64,000 nucleotides of DNA. Source: Podocnemis expansa. Lineage: Eukaryota; Chordata; Testudines; Podocnemididae. A model generated the notes under the pieces. The model did no database searches. It was not told the origin of the DNA and saw nothing but the letters and a program-made list of their open reading frames with translations. Numbering within the stretch: the first letter of the stretch is position 1; each line of letters opens with the position of its first letter. Location of the stretch: contig ML682059.1 in NCBI GenBank assembly GCA_007922195.1, forward strand, positions 10,815,462-10,879,461, given 5' to 3'. Below are positions 1 to 10,653 of the stretch, piece after piece. A program made the translations under genes and the position numbers.

Positions 1-257
1 AGCAAATTTCACCATCATGATTTGCCACGCCAATCATCTCCTGGGATCCTAAGCCTTCATCCTGATCCTGAGAGATGTCCTGACCAATCTGGGCCAGACT
101 TGAGGGACCCATATGACATTGCCACTACTGCTGACTTCTGCTGAATCCCAGACACCACCTGGAATGAAAGAGGGTTCAACTTTAGCAACAGTTCCAGTCC
201 ATCTTCCTAACTTCTTTTCCCCAAAAGGACAGTTGTCATTTATCTCTTGGTACTGGC

Positions 258-632
258 TAAAACTGGCTCTCAACCTTTCCAGACTGCTCTACCCCTTTCA
301 GGAGTTTGATTTGTCTTGCAGACCTCATTTTACCTCACTTAAAAATTTCATGCTTACAAAATCATTCATAAAAAATACAAAAATGTCACAGTGCACAGTT
401 ACAGAGAAATTGCTTACTTTGTTTTTAATCGCATAATTATAAAATCATTCAATTGGCATATAAATACTGTACTTGCATTTCAGTGTATAGTATAAAAACA
501 GTCTCTGTGAATTTGTTTACACTGACTTTGCTAGTGCTTTTTTTGTAGCCTGTTGTAAAACTAGGCAAATATGTAGATGAGTTGATGTATCCTCTGGAAG
601 ACCTCTGTGTACATGTATCCCTGGTTGTGTTT
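258..632 (+). mobile_element. hAT-type non-autonomous element, 3' end eroded
   Basis: The left part (ctctcaacctttccagactg...) is the reverse complement of 4850-4955. The right part (aaaactaggcaaatat, then ctggaagacctctgtgtac) is the reverse complement of 2630-2700. Together they define one interspersed family with ends like the GGTTCTCAACC hAT termini. A clear TSD was not found. Confidence 0.6.
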
Positions 633-2120
633 TAATCTAAACTACTGCATTGCTTTGCTCTCACAGTCTGACCTGATCCTATAACTTAACACTCCCCTGC
701 ATTTATTTTCCTCCCATTCTCTAAGTTTCCCATCTTCAAAGTGTCTGAAGTGGGATTTTCTTTCTCAAAAGCTCATGTGATAAATAGATCTGTTAGTCTT
801 TAAAACACAGGACTCCTTGTTTGTTTCTGCTGAACTAGGCTAACACGGCTACCCCTTTGGAACTGTCCAAGAAACTGTCATACAAGGGGGCTGTCTTTCT
901 AAAATCTCTCTCCATCTGAAGGGAAAGGAAATAAGATTCATTGTTTAAATGAGAGCTTTATTTTGTATTTACATTTCAAAAGCTTTAATTGCTTTTCCTT
1001 TTTTATATCTTTAATAGAAGATTAAAATGGTTTTTAATGAGTTTGCCATGGTACAAAGCAAGGTGAGATCTCTGTATATCAAACCTTGTTAGACACTGAT
1101 TAAAGTTGGACTGTGCCTGGGTTAACACCTTTGGCCCATTCATTTAATCTAAATATACAAGACAAAGTAGGGGAGAGGAGATGGGCAGAGAAGGCTAAGG
1201 AAACTTGCCCAATGTATCACAACAGATAGTTGACAGAGGTGGGGATAGAACCCAGGTCTCCTGACTCTCAGGCCAGTTGGCTCCAAGAAGCCTTTTTCGT
1301 TTGCTTTATTGGTAGTCAGTGATTTCTAATCAAGGCAATTTCCTTTGTGAACACAAGTTCTTTTTCTTCTGAATAAGTAAGACTCCACTCTTCTTTTATA
1401 GGTCTGGGTTTGGTAGTTTTGCTAGTTCTTCTATGGAGGATGCAGTTGCACAGCTGTGAAGACTGAGTTGTTAAATTGATTCTTTTTGTTTCCTCTTTGT
1501 GTCATTTCTCTAGGCAGTGAATACTGCTCACTTCTCAGGAGTCTGACAGTTTATAAAGCAAGGTGCTTCTTTCTGGTCGCTGCTTTTTTTACATCCATTG
1601 AGTGTGACATTCTTTTGTAGAGCAGGGAGAGGCACGATGGGGTTCTGCTGTGTCCTACTTTTCCCCTGTCCTTCTCCCTTCCTTCCTTGGTGTGTCTTTC
1701 CATTCTGTTACTGGCTTGTTTAGATTCTTTGGAGAACTGCTTGGAAAGTTTTCTTTCCAATGGGGAAAATTTATAGTCAGGTGGGTTTTTATTCTTTACT
1801 TTTTTTAACCTTTTAAATTGAAGTCCTAAAAGGTGAGCGTTAGGAATTTTTTTATAGCACAGGAAAAAAGAGGTAAATGACAGCAAAGACATCTGCTGCC
1901 ATGCCTTCATCTTTTTAACATTGACATCTTAAACTCTTCAGTGCTAGTTTTATTATTTTTAAATGGATCAGCACTTTAAGAGGGATAACTGTAGTGTGTG
2001 CATATATGGCCCATCTGTTCATATGTCTATACACAATTTTATGTACAATAAATATGTTGGCATCTCAGATATCTGAATTAGCTGTCATACATATAACTTT
2101 TTTTTCTTTCATTAAAACAG
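633..2120. other. TEX10 intron with repeat fragments
   Basis: At 735-865 there is a copy of the reptilian repeat ending in gctaacacggctaccccttt. At about 1180-1285 there is a MIR/CORE-SINE-like fragment (gggatagaacccaggtctcctgac). The rest is AT-rich intron with poly-T runs. No exon is seen. Confidence 0.5.
735..865 (+). repeat. reptilian CTGA..GTGGGA..CTCATG..AACACGGCTACC repeat, single copy
   Basis: It contains gtctgaagtgggattttc, aaagctcatgtgataaat, ctgttagtctttaaaac and gctaacacggctaccccttt in the order shared by copies at 11.64, 59.2, 60.2, 62.5 and 63.0 kb. Confidence 0.75.
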
Positions 2121-2201
2121 GTGGTGTGTCACAGCTTGTCCACTATCCCTTCACGAAGTCAGTGTTTTGACATCCTCCAGAATGGCATCTGTAAATATTT
2201 G
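2121..2201 (+). CDS. TEX10: TEX10 internal coding exon (27 codons)
   Basis: This exon is too short to stand out as an open reading frame. It is bounded by a good acceptor (pyrimidine-rich tract, then aaaacag) and a donor (gtaaat). The 81 bases read open in phase 0 at both ends and begin VVCHSLSTIPSRSQCFDI. It joins in frame to the next exon at 10654. TEX10 is a nuclear ARM/HEAT-like protein related to yeast Ipi1. It works with PELP1, WDR18, LAS1L and SENP3 in 60S ribosomal subunit maturation (known for the family). The assignment rests on the convergent INVS neighbour and on my memory of the C-terminal region, so the gene name is likely but was not aligned here. The preceding exon was not found between 1 and 2120. 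Confidence 0.75.
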
Positions 2202-2605
2202 GTAAATTACTCTTTGTTGTATTTTTAAAAAAAAAAATCTGTCCAAAAGATAGAGTACACTTCAAACAGAGCTATGTTATCATGATTAACCTTCATACCC
2301 GGCTCTCCAGCATAGCAGTAGAATGCCAGCAGGTATTTCAAAATCTTGACCTTAAATCTCATTTAAAAGTCACTGGTAGGATTTAATGCCCAGCTTAGGT
2401 TTTGATTTCCCAACTTAAATGGAGTGATTTTCGGAGGAGAGACGTACAGCATTTTCTGGGACTTTTTGAGGAGGATAGCTGCAGCTCTAGGTGTCAAACC
2501 AGGAGAGGCACAGGAAAAGTCATACAGGCTGGTGGAGTTTTTGGCTTCAACAGGGCACTCTTGGGTAGGTCTCCTTATTAATGAGACTTTCAGGGTTCTA
2601 TAACA

Positions 2606-2818
2606 CAGTGGTTCTCAGCCAGAGCTATGTGTACCCCTGAAGGTCTTCCAGGGTCTACATCAACTCCTAGATATTTTCCTAGTTGTACAACTAAAAGACT
2701 GCATGAAAAGAACTAGTGAAGTCTGAACAAACTAAAATTTCATACAGACCAAGACTAATTTATACTGCTTTATATATTATCTCAGTGTCTCTCAACTTGC
2801 GTAGTTGCAATTTATTTT
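2606..2818 (-). mobile_element. hAT-type element, first half (interrupted)
   Basis: It starts CAGTGGTTCTCAGCC and matches the reverse complement of 400-630. The matching second half resumes at about 4762-4955. The gap between is filled by a younger insertion. Confidence 0.65.
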
Positions 2819-2929
2819 ATAACTAGCTGTAACCCGTCAAAAATGATGGGGGAAAATCATGGTTTCTTCCCCAAGTGAGCACCACATGCAATTGTCTGAA
2901 GTCAGTGTGAAACATTGGAAATAGCTGAA

Positions 2930-3625
2930 AGCTGTGAAGGGGTGGGGGCAAAGGCAGCAGATGAGGACAGAGAAGATGCAGGAGGTGGGGTGCAACCTTT
3001 TGTCAGTACCATATGCATCAGAGGGATAAGGAAGGATGGGGTACAGGGTGTGGCAGAAGTGAAGGTGCGGCCTGAGGGCATTGGGGAAAGGATGAGGGCA
3101 TGGGATGTGGAGGGAGGAATGAGGAAGAGTGGAGCAGGGGCAGGAGATGGGGGTGTTGAAGGGGTGGCTGGGTGCAGCAGCAGGAGATGGGGGCAGTTAA
3201 GGGAAGGGCTGGAGCCAGGGTTGTGAAGGGAGCCATGGGCAGCAGATGAGTGCAGAGAAGGAGTGGGTGGTGGCAGGAGGTGGGGGCACTGAAGGGGAGG
3301 TAAGGAGCTGCGATGTGCCATGGTGGTGAAGGGGGCCATGGGCAGCAGATGGGGGTAGAGAAGGAGTGGGTGGTGAAGGGAGATGGGCAGGAGATGGGGG
3401 CAGAGAAGGGATGTTGGGGGGGGGGGTTCAGGCAAGAGGTGTGGTGGTGGTGAGGGAGGCCATGGGAAGGAGATGGGGCAGGGAAGGGGCAGGAGGTGGG
3501 ATGGTTAAGGAAGATGGGCAGGAGATGGGGGCAGAGAAGGGGTGGGTGGTGGCAGGAGCAGGAGGTGGGGGTGGTGAAGAGGGGCATGGGCAGGAGATGA
3601 GGGCAGAGAAGGGGTGGGTAGTTGT
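2930..3625. repeat. G-rich minisatellite
   Basis: Imperfect tandem units of several tens of bases repeat phrases such as gggcagcagatgggggcag, gagaaggagtgggtggtg and gcaggagatgggggcag about a dozen times. The G/C strand bias creates long spurious open frames on both strands. Confidence 0.8.
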
Positions 3626-3934
3626 ACCATGACCAGGGGCATCACGGGTGCCTGGCACATGGGGCCCGTGCTCTGAATCCTGTTGCCAGTGCCCCGGTCC
3701 TGACAGGGCCCCTGCCTCTCCTGGTCTCTGGCCGGATGTGGCCAGAGATCCAAAGCCTGGCCGCCTATGGCAGCGGCAGCCCCTTCCTAGGCCAGGTGGC
3801 CCCTCGGCTGTAGTTGCTGGCCCCTGCCCTGTCCCTGGCCGGGGGCGTGGCCTGCAGTCAGGGGGTGGGGCCTGGGCTGGTGCTGCGGGTCCTTCCCCAA
3901 GGCAGCGACGCTCCTGACCATGACAGGCCATTGT
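3626..3934. other. GC-rich segment within the hairpin repeat
   Basis: This CpG- and GC-rich stretch between the minisatellite and the foldback element has no splice-consistent exon or recognised domain. It is probably part of the longer form of the hairpin repeat. Confidence 0.3.
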
Positions 3935-4640
3935 GGCCATGTCTAATTGGCGCGCATTTTCGAAAAAACTTTTTTAGAAAAAATTATTTCAAAATATGTT
4001 TGAAATAATTATCTCAAACTTTTTTCAGAAATGCTATTTTGGCAGAATGGTCTGGGGACCGCTCCTTGCCCTGAAATACCATGGCTTTTTTCCCCCCTCA
4101 AAAGTGGAAGTCTACACCAGACATTCTTTTTCGGAAAAAAGCAAGGCAATGGAAAAGATAAGGAGGACTTTTTGAAAAAAGCCTTTGCTGCATGCAGTGA
4201 TGGATTTTTTGAAAAAGCTAACTTGAAAAAGGCTTTTTTCAAAATGTAACGAGGTTTAACGTTGCTGAAAAAGCGCGCTGGTATTTCGAGATACTGGCGT
4301 GCTTTTCTGAAAAGCTTAAACCCTACAGCTTTTTCAAAATAAAAAGCTTTTTTTGAATTAACTTTTTTGAAAAAAGCCACTGCTCGATGTGGCAAAAGCT
4401 TTTTTTGAAAAAGCCTGCCTATCTTTTCCATTGCCTAGCTTTTTTCCGAAAAATGAAGTCTGGTGTAGACTTTCACTTTCAGGGGAAAAAAGAAAGCTGC
4501 AGTATTTTGGGACAAGAGGTTGTGCCCAGACCGTTCTGCCGAAATAGCATTTGTGAAAAAAGGTATTTTGTGATAATAATTTCAAAATATTTTTTTAGAA
4601 GTAAGTTTTTTTGAAAATGCTTGCCAATGTAGACGTAGCC
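3935..4640. mobile_element. foldback MITE with 3-bp TSD (TGT)
   Basis: The element is 706 bp of two ~320-bp inverted arms. It begins GGCCATGTCTAATTGGC and ends GCCAATGTAGACGTAGCC. Inside, blocks such as tttttcagaaatgctatttt / gaaatagcatttgtgaaaaa and gaagtctacaccagac / gtctggtgtagac pair across the centre near 4290. TGT flanks both ends (3932-3934, 4641-4643). The intact sequence tcacTGTgatgtcag at 27.68 kb shows the empty site. Confidence 0.85.
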
Positions 4641-4720
4641 TGTGATGTCAGATGTGACTCAACCAATTGCTCCTTGTTCTCTCCTTGGGAGCAATTGGTT
4701 GAGTCACTTCTGACATCACA
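4641..4720. repeat. near-perfect hairpin, copy 1
   Basis: The left arm tgtgatgtcagatgtgactc continues to caattgctcc. The right arm is its reverse complement, ending ctgacatcaca, with one or two mismatches and a ~14-base loop. Confidence 0.9.
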
Positions 4721-4761
4721 GTGGCCTGTCACATGGTACATTTCACATCATGTGCACACCC

Positions 4762-4955
4762 AGTGAATTAGTATAGTAACTTATCCGATAAAAATGAGAA
4801 AGTAAGCAATTTTTCAGTAATTGCGTGCTGAGACACTTGTACTTTTATGCCTGATTTTGTAAGCAAGTAACTCTTAAGTGAGGTGAAGCTTGGGGTTTAC
4901 AAGACAAATCAGACTTCAGAAAGGGTTACAGTAGCCTGGAAAGGTTGAGAACAAG
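4762..4955 (-). mobile_element. hAT-type element, second half
   Basis: aagtaagcaatttttcagta and gattttgtaagcaagtaact through gcctggaaaggttgagaac are the reverse complement of 258-420. This is the continuation of the element broken at 2818. Confidence 0.65.
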
Positions 4956-5299
4956 GGCTTGAGACAGTAGTAAACAAGCTTTTCCTTTCCTGAATATTCA
5001 TACTGTTATTCACTTGTTAAACTCTTACTGACCTCCTTAGTTTTCCTTTGTACTGGATTGGTCCCCAACCTTTCTCAAACAGATGGTGCAATGCTCATAG
5101 GTTTCCCTCGCAGCTGCCCTTCAGAGGTAGATTGCAGTCTGCTGGTTGGTAACTAAAACTACAGGCTTCTAGTTACTTTACTGTTTCTTTACAAGTGTCA
5201 CTCCTTATCCTGGATCGGTCTTGTTGATTCTTCTTGAATTTTCACCGTCACCTTGACATTGGGTACTGGAGTGACCAGCACCTGTGCAGTTTGTTCTAG

Positions 5300-6500
5300 G
5301 TGCTTCTGCTAATTGTTGTGTTCAATGCTTCATTCTTCTTTTGGTGCTGCGCCTTGGTTGCATTCCGCTGTGGGCACACATGTGCTTCATGCTCATGAGA
5401 CCAGTGAATGCTTTCATGTCTGTGGGTCCACACCTCTGCTCTCCTTGTGCTCCTCCCTCAGAATAAAAGTGGTGGACCTGATCTCCCACCTCTCCACCTC
5501 CTCCTTACCACAGTATGGCCTGAGTTGAAATCTTCCAGTGTCCGAAGCTGACACTTCTTCCTCCTTTAAATATTTGAAGTTACATATTCTGACTTTTTTG
5601 TTGTTAGTGTTTTGCTAGTTCTCTAGTTAGTGTTAGAATCCCAACCCTGGGGAACACTCCTAGTCTGTCAGTGTGGGAATTCAATTATGCCATATACTGG
5701 CCTTTGAAACTGCACCTCCTACCTCTGCTGTTTTGTTCAGCAACAACCACTGCGTTACTCGTGCTGCCTCAGAGAAGCTCATCTCCCTGCACAGTGGAGT
5801 ATCTGCTGGTCTTTTCCTAGCCATCTATGGTAGGCAAGAGAACTTTGGCTTCGGAAGCACCTTAAGTGGAGCATGAAAAGAGACTCCAGTCAGATCCAGA
5901 CCAGGCAGATCCCCTCAATATCAGACAGAGTTGGCAAAGGATCAAGCCCCTAGTGCTATGGAAGGACTCTGGCTGGTGCCCTCATGAGATTAAGAGGCAG
6001 TCTCTTAAACATAAAACTGGAGCTTCTTCTGGACTCACTAAAAAGAGAGATCCTTCCCTGTCAAAGTTGTGACCTTTATGCCCAAGCCATAAGGACTTAG
6101 GTCGTCCTAAACCACATGTTCATATTCCTTCTAGAAGTAAGACTCCTTTGATACCAGTTTTTCACATTGATTTTGACATTGACTGGAATGCTATCTAAAA
6201 TGAAACCCTGGGACCCAATGACCAGGAACTGCCAGTATCCTCAAAAACCATGTAGCTGGAGACTTGTATCATGCTGGGCAATATATCCATGCTTCCATTC
6301 CCATGATCTCCCTTGTTATTGGGAGATACAGATGCATGCAGGAATCACGGAGTCTGTCCCTGTCCCATCAGATGGATGACCATGTTTTTCAGCACTTAAA
6401 GAATTCAGCATAGAGGAGGGATTGAGAATTTCTTGGAACTAGCCCCAGTCCTGAAGAAAGGAATTTCCTCTTCAGAACAAGTGGTTTCTTAGTGCCACTG
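5300..6500 (+). pseudogene. decayed DIRS-like gag region (DIRS copy A, 5' part)
   Basis: Short open blocks at 5866-6072 and around 6100-6360 are Ser/Lys/Pro-rich and resemble the linker part of the DIRS gag near 40 kb. The AT-rich leader with repeated ttagtt resembles 63.33-63.42 kb. Stops and shifts are frequent. The matching DIRS 3' part lies at 8.17-8.9 kb on the same strand, with hAT elements between. Assignment is inference from layout and weak similarity. Confidence 0.4.
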
Positions 6501-6553
6501 CAGCCTGCTTTTTGATGCCTTATATGGGACCCTTGTGCCTGTTACCTGGAATC

Positions 6554-6970
6554 CAGTGTTGCCCCTAAGCTGCGTGTGTACACAGCAACCCCAACTCCTC
6601 CGCGCACGCCTCGCCGCCCCTGGCGGAGGGCTTCAGCTGTGGCTCCTTTTGGCCAGAGCGCACACTCTTCCAGTCGGCAGGGAGCAGTTCCATGGAGTTT
6701 AAAATCTCCCCTGAATATGGTCAGGGTGGGAGATTTTAAACTTTTCAGCAAAGCTTCCTGCTGCCCAGAAGAATGGCGGCAGTGAGAAGCATGCTTCGCG
6801 TGGGAGCGGCTCTGGCAGCAGCATAAGGGAGTCAAGGACCCAGGGAAAGGGGAGCCCAGGGGACTTGTGCAAGTCGGCTGGAGGGTGCATGGAGGAGGCG
6901 CCCAGCTGCGGGACTCGGGGATTGCCCCATTCCCCCCCCCCCCACGCTGCCTGCGAGGGAGCAAGCAGCT
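6554..6970 (+). mobile_element. hAT non-autonomous element (GTTCCCTCTAAG family), copy 1
   Basis: It begins CAGTGTTGCCCCTAAGCTGCG and shares a long match with 59329-59850, including gtttaaaatctcccctgaa, gggagattttaaactt and cttcctgctgcccagaagaa. The right end is unclear. Confidence 0.7.
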
Positions 6971-7144
6971 TCCCCAGGACTAGGTTTGCCAGACATCTGG
7001 CAAAAGGAGGATATGTCCTCCTTTTTACCTTCATGTCCTGACTGGCCATCCTCAGGCATTCTAAAAATAGGTGATTCCCCTGCCCCCATATTACTTTTGA
7101 ATAGAATGTTTAAAAAAAGAAAAGAAAAAAAAAAAAACACGCCT

Positions 7145-7335
7145 AACACAGGACTCAAACCCATGAGCCTGAGGCTGTCTCCTGTACACAGGAAGCACAG
7201 AGGAGCAGAACATACAGTTCCCCTGGCTCTGAGAGAGTTAAACAACATTATTGTCTGTGGTACAGTGGGTAAAGCAACAGATCCTGAGTCAGAAGGTTAT
7301 GGGTTTGAGCCCCAGTGTGGGTGGCTTGATTTTTT
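7145..7335. repeat. paired tRNA-like segments (SINE-like)
   Basis: On the + strand ggttatgggtttgagccccag (7296-7316) resembles a polymerase III B box, with a weak A-box-like stretch (gtacagtgggtaaagcaac) about 40 bases upstream. On the - strand, the segment near 7160-7195 also carries a B-box-like gggtttgagtcc. A poly-T run follows at about 7330. These are not intact tRNAs. Confidence 0.45.
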
Positions 7336-7834
7336 TTTTTGCGTGGGGGGGGGCACTGTTAGTTCCTATAGAAGGGCTGCACTGGGGGGCAAGGAGGAGC
7401 AGGAAGAAAACCCTAATAAATGAAAGAAAATAAAGTGTACTGTGAATAAAATACTAACAGGGACCAATTACGTGAAACAAATAAAGGCACATTTGAATTG
7501 GTTAGAAACAATGTAGGACTTTTTTTTTTAATTGTAAAACTGGCTGCTGTGGAAAATAAAAAAGCTGCACATCAACTTTTTTACTTTTTAGGTGTTTTTT
7601 GAGTTTAGATTTGTAAATTTAGGGTATTTTTACTTTTCTTAGTCTCATGAACATTAATGAAAGGGTCATGAAAAATGTTCATTTACTGGGAAAAATCAGT
7701 TTTCAGTAAAATAAGACATTTTGGTAATTTTTTAAAATTTTAAAATAATTTTAAAAAACACATTAATGTTGTGGTGTTTCAATGCTGCATTCATTATTAT
7801 TACCATTTTCCATGACACAATATGGTAATGACAG

Positions 7835-7988
7835 CAGTGTTCCCTCTAAGCTGATGATGCAGCTGAGCATGTTATAGATATGCTTTGGTGGCCAGCAGGC
7901 AGTGGGGAAGGACCCGTATAGGTTGGGGAACTTGCTCACCTGCATCCATAAGTTGCTCAGCCACATCATCACCTTAGAGGGAACATTG
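7835..7988. mobile_element. short hAT MITE with CAGTGTTCCCTCTAAG ends
   Basis: The terminal inverted repeats are CAGTGTTCCCTCTAAG and CTTAGAGGGAACATTG. The interior (gatgcagctgagcatgtta, cttgctcacctgcatccataa) is shared with 62632-62780. No clear TSD is seen. Confidence 0.8.
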
Positions 7989-8169
7989 CTGGAATCTGCA
8001 AAATTCCAACCTGAAAGTTGCGAAATGTTCCTGCCATTCATTCTATCCCATCCTATCCTGATCGTGTTGGAAATGTAACTATTGTTTTCTATGTAAAACA
8101 GCAGAAAGATGCATAATTCACCCCCCTGTTTAAGGAAGTAAAGTATATAGAACAGCAACACCCTATTGG

Positions 8170-8900
8170 CAGTGTACTTCCCCAGATACCCAGCATTCCT
8201 TGGCAGATGGTCTTAGCAGGCATTTGGCCACCTATCTTGAGTGATAGTTCCATGATTCAGTACCAGACAGGACATTCACTCACTGGGGATCATCCATTTG
8301 GGATGTTTACCTCTTATGCAAACAGCAGTTGCAACATACGCTGCTCCAGGAGAGCTCGATGATAGCACTCCAGGGTGATGCTCCAGATCGATCACTTCAG
8401 ATATACCTTCTCCAGCAGCTCATGGCCACATCAGGTTCTGCGGAAGATTTGGCTAGACAAGGCACAAGTCCTCGTTTCTTCCAGATGGTTCAGAATACCA
8501 ACCCCCCTGCAAATGTCATCCCTTCCACCTATCAGGATTTGGCCTTTTCTGGATTTTTTTACCCAGAAAAATGGTAGTTCTAGGCTTTCTGATTCTGATG
8601 CTCTTTATCTCATGGCTTGGAATTTGGCTGGCTGATGAGCTTAAAATGTGCCTGCTGAGAAGCTGTGCAAATCATTCTTCACAGAAAAATGTTACTTAGA
8701 GTGGAAACATTTGTCTGTCTGAGCCCAGCAAAACTATACATCTTCAAAGATGGCAGATATTCCTGCTATTTTTGATGATCTTTCAGAATGATAGGGTCTT
8801 CCTTTGGCAGCTCACTGTGGGTTGCCCTGACAGTAATAAGCAGGTATCACCCACCATCAGATGGTTACTCAGTCTCTTCCTACTCACAGCCATTTTGGCA
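8170..8900 (+). pseudogene. decayed DIRS copy A: RNase H/methyltransferase C-end and start of tyrosine recombinase
   Basis: In shifting frames this segment follows the domain order of the DIRS element at 36.4-37.1 kb. A THWG...IW block is the counterpart of RRWGYPHLDLF. Next come SSRWFRIPTPLQ and SDSDALYLMAWNLAG, the counterparts of the block before the recombinase. A degraded recombinase N-terminus follows. The entire RT region is absent between this and the gag-like block at 5.3-6.5 kb. Confidence 0.55.
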
Positions 8901-9310
8901 CAGCCACCTCTTTGAGTGAGTGGTGATGTGACCTACTGCACCAGGTTGCAACACCTCTAAAATATGGCCTGGCTGCCCCTCCATCCATCATGACAGAAAG
9001 GCAGGTGGACCAAATCTGGGTGGCATTGGGCTCCATGCTCCATATCACAACACTATTAATAGAAGACTTGCCACTCACCCCTAGAAAATACGGGGTGCAT
9101 TTCTCCCAGTTGAGAACCTCTGCTCTAGTTCAAGAAATAGTGATGGACTTGATGCAGAAATAAGGTGAAATTCGCTGGCTTGGTGTTACCTGGGAGGTCA
9201 TGATGGACCTTTGGCCTTAAAATATATGACTAACTGTGTTCCATACACACTGTGACATAGTTGGGATGTTAAATTATCTGTCAAATGTATTGAATATAGG
9301 TGTTCAGGCG

Positions 9311-9752
9311 CAATGTTCCCTCTAAGGGGAGAGGGCAGCTGAGCAACTCCGGTTGCTCGCTGTGCTCCCCCCACCCCCCCACCCCTCCCCGCGGGGCCTG
9401 CTCCTGACAGCCCTCCCGCTCACCCCGCCCGCTCCCGCTCGCCCCCCCCGCTGCTCCTGACAGCCCCCCACTCGCCCCCCCTGCTCCCGCTTGCCCCCCC
9501 ACACTTACCTTGGAGCTGGACTGGAGCCAGAGGGCCCAGTCATAACTCCCGGGCCAGAGGAGCCCTACAGAGCATGCCCAGATTTTCTGGGCATGCTCCG
9601 TTGGAGCTTCTCTGGGCGGGAGTTTTCAAAACTCCCAGCCCCAGAGGAGTTCTGTGGAGGCTGCCAGCAGTGCACTGCCAGCAGCTTTCGCTGCGCTGGC
9701 AGCTGTGGCGGGCTGCGCCACAGTGCGCCAGCGCAGCTTAGAGGGAACATTG
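9311..9752. mobile_element. complete hAT non-autonomous element with 8-bp TSD
   Basis: The termini CAATGTTCCCTCTAAG and CTTAGAGGGAACATTG are exact inverted repeats. The flanks ttcaggcg (9303-9310) and ttcaggtg (9753-9760) are an 8-bp TSD with one difference. The interior is C-rich on the left and contains an inverted repeat gcccagattttctgggc near 9577-9593. Confidence 0.92.
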
Positions 9753-10653
9753 TTCAGGTGTATGCAATAAAATACTCTTGGAATCTCCTGAATGTCAAAG
9801 AAATTACCTGATCGCTCTGCAGATGTAGAAGAGCATGATTGACTAAAACTGATATATACTTACTGATTTGAAGGAGAATATTTATTTCAAAATAAAGCAT
9901 TTTGTACAGAAGTTCTTAAAGCATTATATGTGTGGACCCCCAGTCTTGGCAAATGCCTCTGTGCAGATGAAACTAACATCTTGTGTCTAGCAATGTGAGT
10001 GTGCCGGCATGTTGTTCTTAACTCCTTGTGCCCCTAAACAAGGGTATGAAACAGGGACAGGCTACTCTGCAGTCATTTCTAGCTGCAGCAGACAGCAAGC
10101 AAAAATATACCACGGTCTGCTGCTTTTTCTTTGGCATTTTTTTAAAGGAAAATACTTTTATAAATAAATGCCAGCTTCTTTTATCATCAACTCTCCAGGT
10201 ATCTTTGTCATTCTCGTGATGATTTCAGCAGTTAGCTTATTTAGCAGGTTTCCTCTCTTGTGCCTTGAGACACTCTAATACCAAAGGTAGCTATATTACA
10301 GTCACTCAGAAGTCCTCTTAATGCATCTGGACCGTATCACTTTTTGGTCTAGCGACTAATGTTTTTACCCTACTTGTTGACTGTAACTCTACTCCTGAAG
10401 GTTAACTGTGTGCTGTCTTGTGTTGCAGGGCTGGGTTCTTTGTGTGATATTTAGACTTAAATTAATTCTTTACCTCCAGTTTAACATTGGAGTTCCTTCC
10501 CAAGGGAAAATGAGGGCAATTTTAAAAAGTTGTTGAATGTATTAATATGAATAGGAGGTTAAGTGATTTTTGTGATATTACAGAAGAGAAACACTGTTTG
10601 TGTGTCAATAAGATTGTTCGTGTAAGAGATAATGAACTTGTTTTGTCTCATAG
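9753..10653. other. TEX10 intron, no gene seen
   Basis: This is AT-rich unique-looking intron sequence. I see no exon, RNA gene or clear repeat. Confidence 0.5.

Larger units (their letters stand above)
2820..4760 (+). mobile_element. hairpin-tailed interspersed repeat, copy 1, inserted in the hAT element
   Basis: Its start (aactagctg...catcaaaaatgatgg-like) and the segment caattgtctgaag...gtgtgaaacattggaaatagctgaaagc recur at 27260-27510. Its end carries the same near-perfect hairpin as 27679-27747, followed by gtcacatggta...ttcacatca. The class is not recognised. A minisatellite and a foldback MITE lie inside it. Confidence 0.6.

Noticed and set aside
113..436. 107-codon open frame at the left edge
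   Set aside because: Much of it overlaps the hAT element at 258-632; no splice-consistent match to TEX10 was found.
2902..3940. Long Pro/His/Ser-rich or Gly/Glu-rich open frames on both strands
   Set aside because: They are translations of the G-rich minisatellite and adjoining GC-rich repeat; there are no splice signals or conserved blocks.
6542..7248. Several 116-140-codon open frames
   Set aside because: They lie in a GC-rich hAT element and neighbouring repeats; the same hAT sequence at 59.3 kb gives different broken frames.
7296..7316. Functional tRNA gene
   Set aside because: Only a B-box-like sequence is convincing; there is no cloverleaf with acceptor and anticodon stems.
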